From NCBI GenBank assembly GCA_003833135.1, contig QZLH01000105.1, positions 153,917-174,218 on the forward strand: a stretch of DNA of 20,302 bases. Reading direction: 5' to 3'. The notes under the pieces were generated by a model. The model saw only the letters and a program-made list of their open reading frames with translations. It did not search any database and was not told the origin of the DNA. The translations under genes were made by a program, and so were the position numbers. Origin of the DNA: Oehlia diaphana. Taxonomy: Eukaryota; Glomeromycota; Glomeromycetes; Glomerales; Glomeraceae. Of this stretch, positions 19,281 to 20,302 are shown one piece after another; within the stretch, counting starts at the first letter, position 1, and the number at the start of each line of letters is the position of its first letter.

Positions 19281-19920
19281 AGTGTGATATGTACTATCTT
19301 GGCCTGACCTATTTGATTACCAGAAGTGTACCATTTCGCAATTTAACTATTGTCTATTAGTTGCTGGTATATGTATGCCAATTTTGTGTTCATGGTTGAA
19401 GGTGTGATTTGTATTATCATGGCCAGCCTATTTATACCATACCCAAGTACATATCTAGAAAAATGAAGTCTTCTTCCAATATTTTATATAAAGATTCCAA
19501 AGAAAACTTCATTTTTAGATATATATTCAACTGCCTTTTTTTTATGATTTGCCATACCAATTTCACATTCAAGTTGGAGATGCGATGTGTATTATTGTAG
19601 CCAACCTATTTATACTATATCCGAATACATATCTAGAAAAGTATAAGTCTTCTGCCAATATTTTATATAATAATTACGCAGAAGACTTATCCTCTGGATA
19701 CATATATATCACATATGCCCGGATACATACCTTTGAGATGTAGCCTTTATGCCACACCCAGATACATACTAGTGATAAAGTAGCCAAGTGCCAATATTTA
19801 TATAATAGATTATGCACTTACCTACCCTAAATACATAATATATACTACATATGCCTGGATACATACCATCGAGATGAGAACTTCTGCCAATATTTATATA
19901 ATAGATTACGCAAAAGCCCC
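19281..19920. repeat. Degenerate repeat array of hairpin units
   Basis: A unit beginning GTGTGATTTGTATTAT recurs at about 19281, 19401 and 19579. The later part carries GGATACATA-type motifs. Within it are four related hairpins sharing a loop like CAATATTTATATAATAGATTA: 19449-19525 (arms about 26 bp, imperfect), 19643-19690 (perfect 13-bp arms ATAAGTCTTCTGC), 19781-19824 (11 bp, two mismatches) and 19881-19916 (7 bp, one mismatch). The stems differ between copies yet still pair. Likely a transposon-derived satellite; no coding capacity. Confidence 0.75.
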
Positions 19921-20302
19921 ACTTTGAGTTGCATATCCGCTTGCCTTTTATTTACGATTTGCTTACTAGCTTACTACATGTCTTTTTTTACATTCATCAA
20001 AAAAATTAATTAAACATTTCAGAATTTTATTGGGCATCCCTATAGGATCATGTTATTTAATTTCCGCTCAATATTGCTAACGCATTACGTCATTTACCAA
20101 ATATTATTTACATTAGTTTAACTGTACAACAATTTGAAATGCTGATACTTAAACTATATTAGTATTATCTATTGAATATAAATGTGCAATTATTAAAAAT
20201 TGATCTGTTTCCTTTAAAAATATCCTGTAAAGTTTCGGTTTCATTTATTGTCAATTTGTTGGATTTGTTAGAAAATGGAATTCAGCTTTCTTGATTAATT
20301 TC
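19921..20302. other. Gene-free right edge
   Basis: The TTGCCTTTTATTTACGATTT motif at about 19941 repeats one at about 19532 (CTGCCTTTTTTTTATGATTT), so the hairpin repeat family continues slightly into this stretch. Beyond about 19980 I see no gene or structured element up to the window end. Confidence 0.4.

Overview
The window is AT-rich eukaryotic DNA. It carries short GT-AG introns, very long intergenic stretches, a receptor-like (TKL-type) kinase joined to Sel1 repeats, a Crypton-type tyrosine recombinase remnant and small inverted-repeat elements. The kinase-Sel1 architecture, with motifs such as [17 protein letters not shown] and IIHRDLHADN, is a hallmark of the hugely expanded kinase families of arbuscular mycorrhizal fungi. 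I infer a Glomeromycotina genome, most likely Rhizophagus or a close relative. This rests on recognition, not on a search.

Layout. Positions 1-113 hold a small inverted/tandem repeat cluster. Positions 321 to about 6040 (+) hold a five-exon protein kinase followed by a huge array of Sel1 repeats. The kinase catalytic residues are intact and one intron appears to be GC-AG. The array is split by two single-base frameshifts and ends in a visibly decayed tail with stop codons. It shows fresh internal duplications of 108, 216 and about 318 bp. Positions 6080-9549 have no convincing gene, but contain a clean 200-bp MITE with 7-bp target duplications (7505-7704) and a second inverted-repeat element (9190-9301).

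Positions 9550-11772 (+) hold the one clearly intact gene, an intronless TPR-SET domain protein of 740 residues preceded by a 32-T tract. Positions 13576 to about 14600 (+) hold a broken coiled-coil/hydrophobic-segment protein of unknown function. A hairpin follows at 14990-15027. On the minus strand, 15908-16192 is a decayed coding-like stretch, and 16630-18131 is a five-exon Crypton/DUF3504-like tyrosine recombinase with a nonsense codon and frameshifts. Just upstream of the recombinase lie a 52-bp palindrome and a 37-38-bp minisatellite. From about 19280 to 19920 there is a degenerate repeat whose copies are hairpins with a conserved loop but different, still complementary stems.

Together the window reads as an accessory, repeat-rich region. 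It has one housekeeping-like chromatin or regulatory gene (TPR-SET), one fast-evolving signalling gene of a lineage-expanded family, and several dying genes and mobile elements. Almost every frameshift I could reconstruct is a single-base deletion in a short A or T run, and several nonsense codons are C-to-T or G-to-A changes. This points either to neutral decay or to homopolymer errors in the assembly; the sequence alone cannot separate the two.
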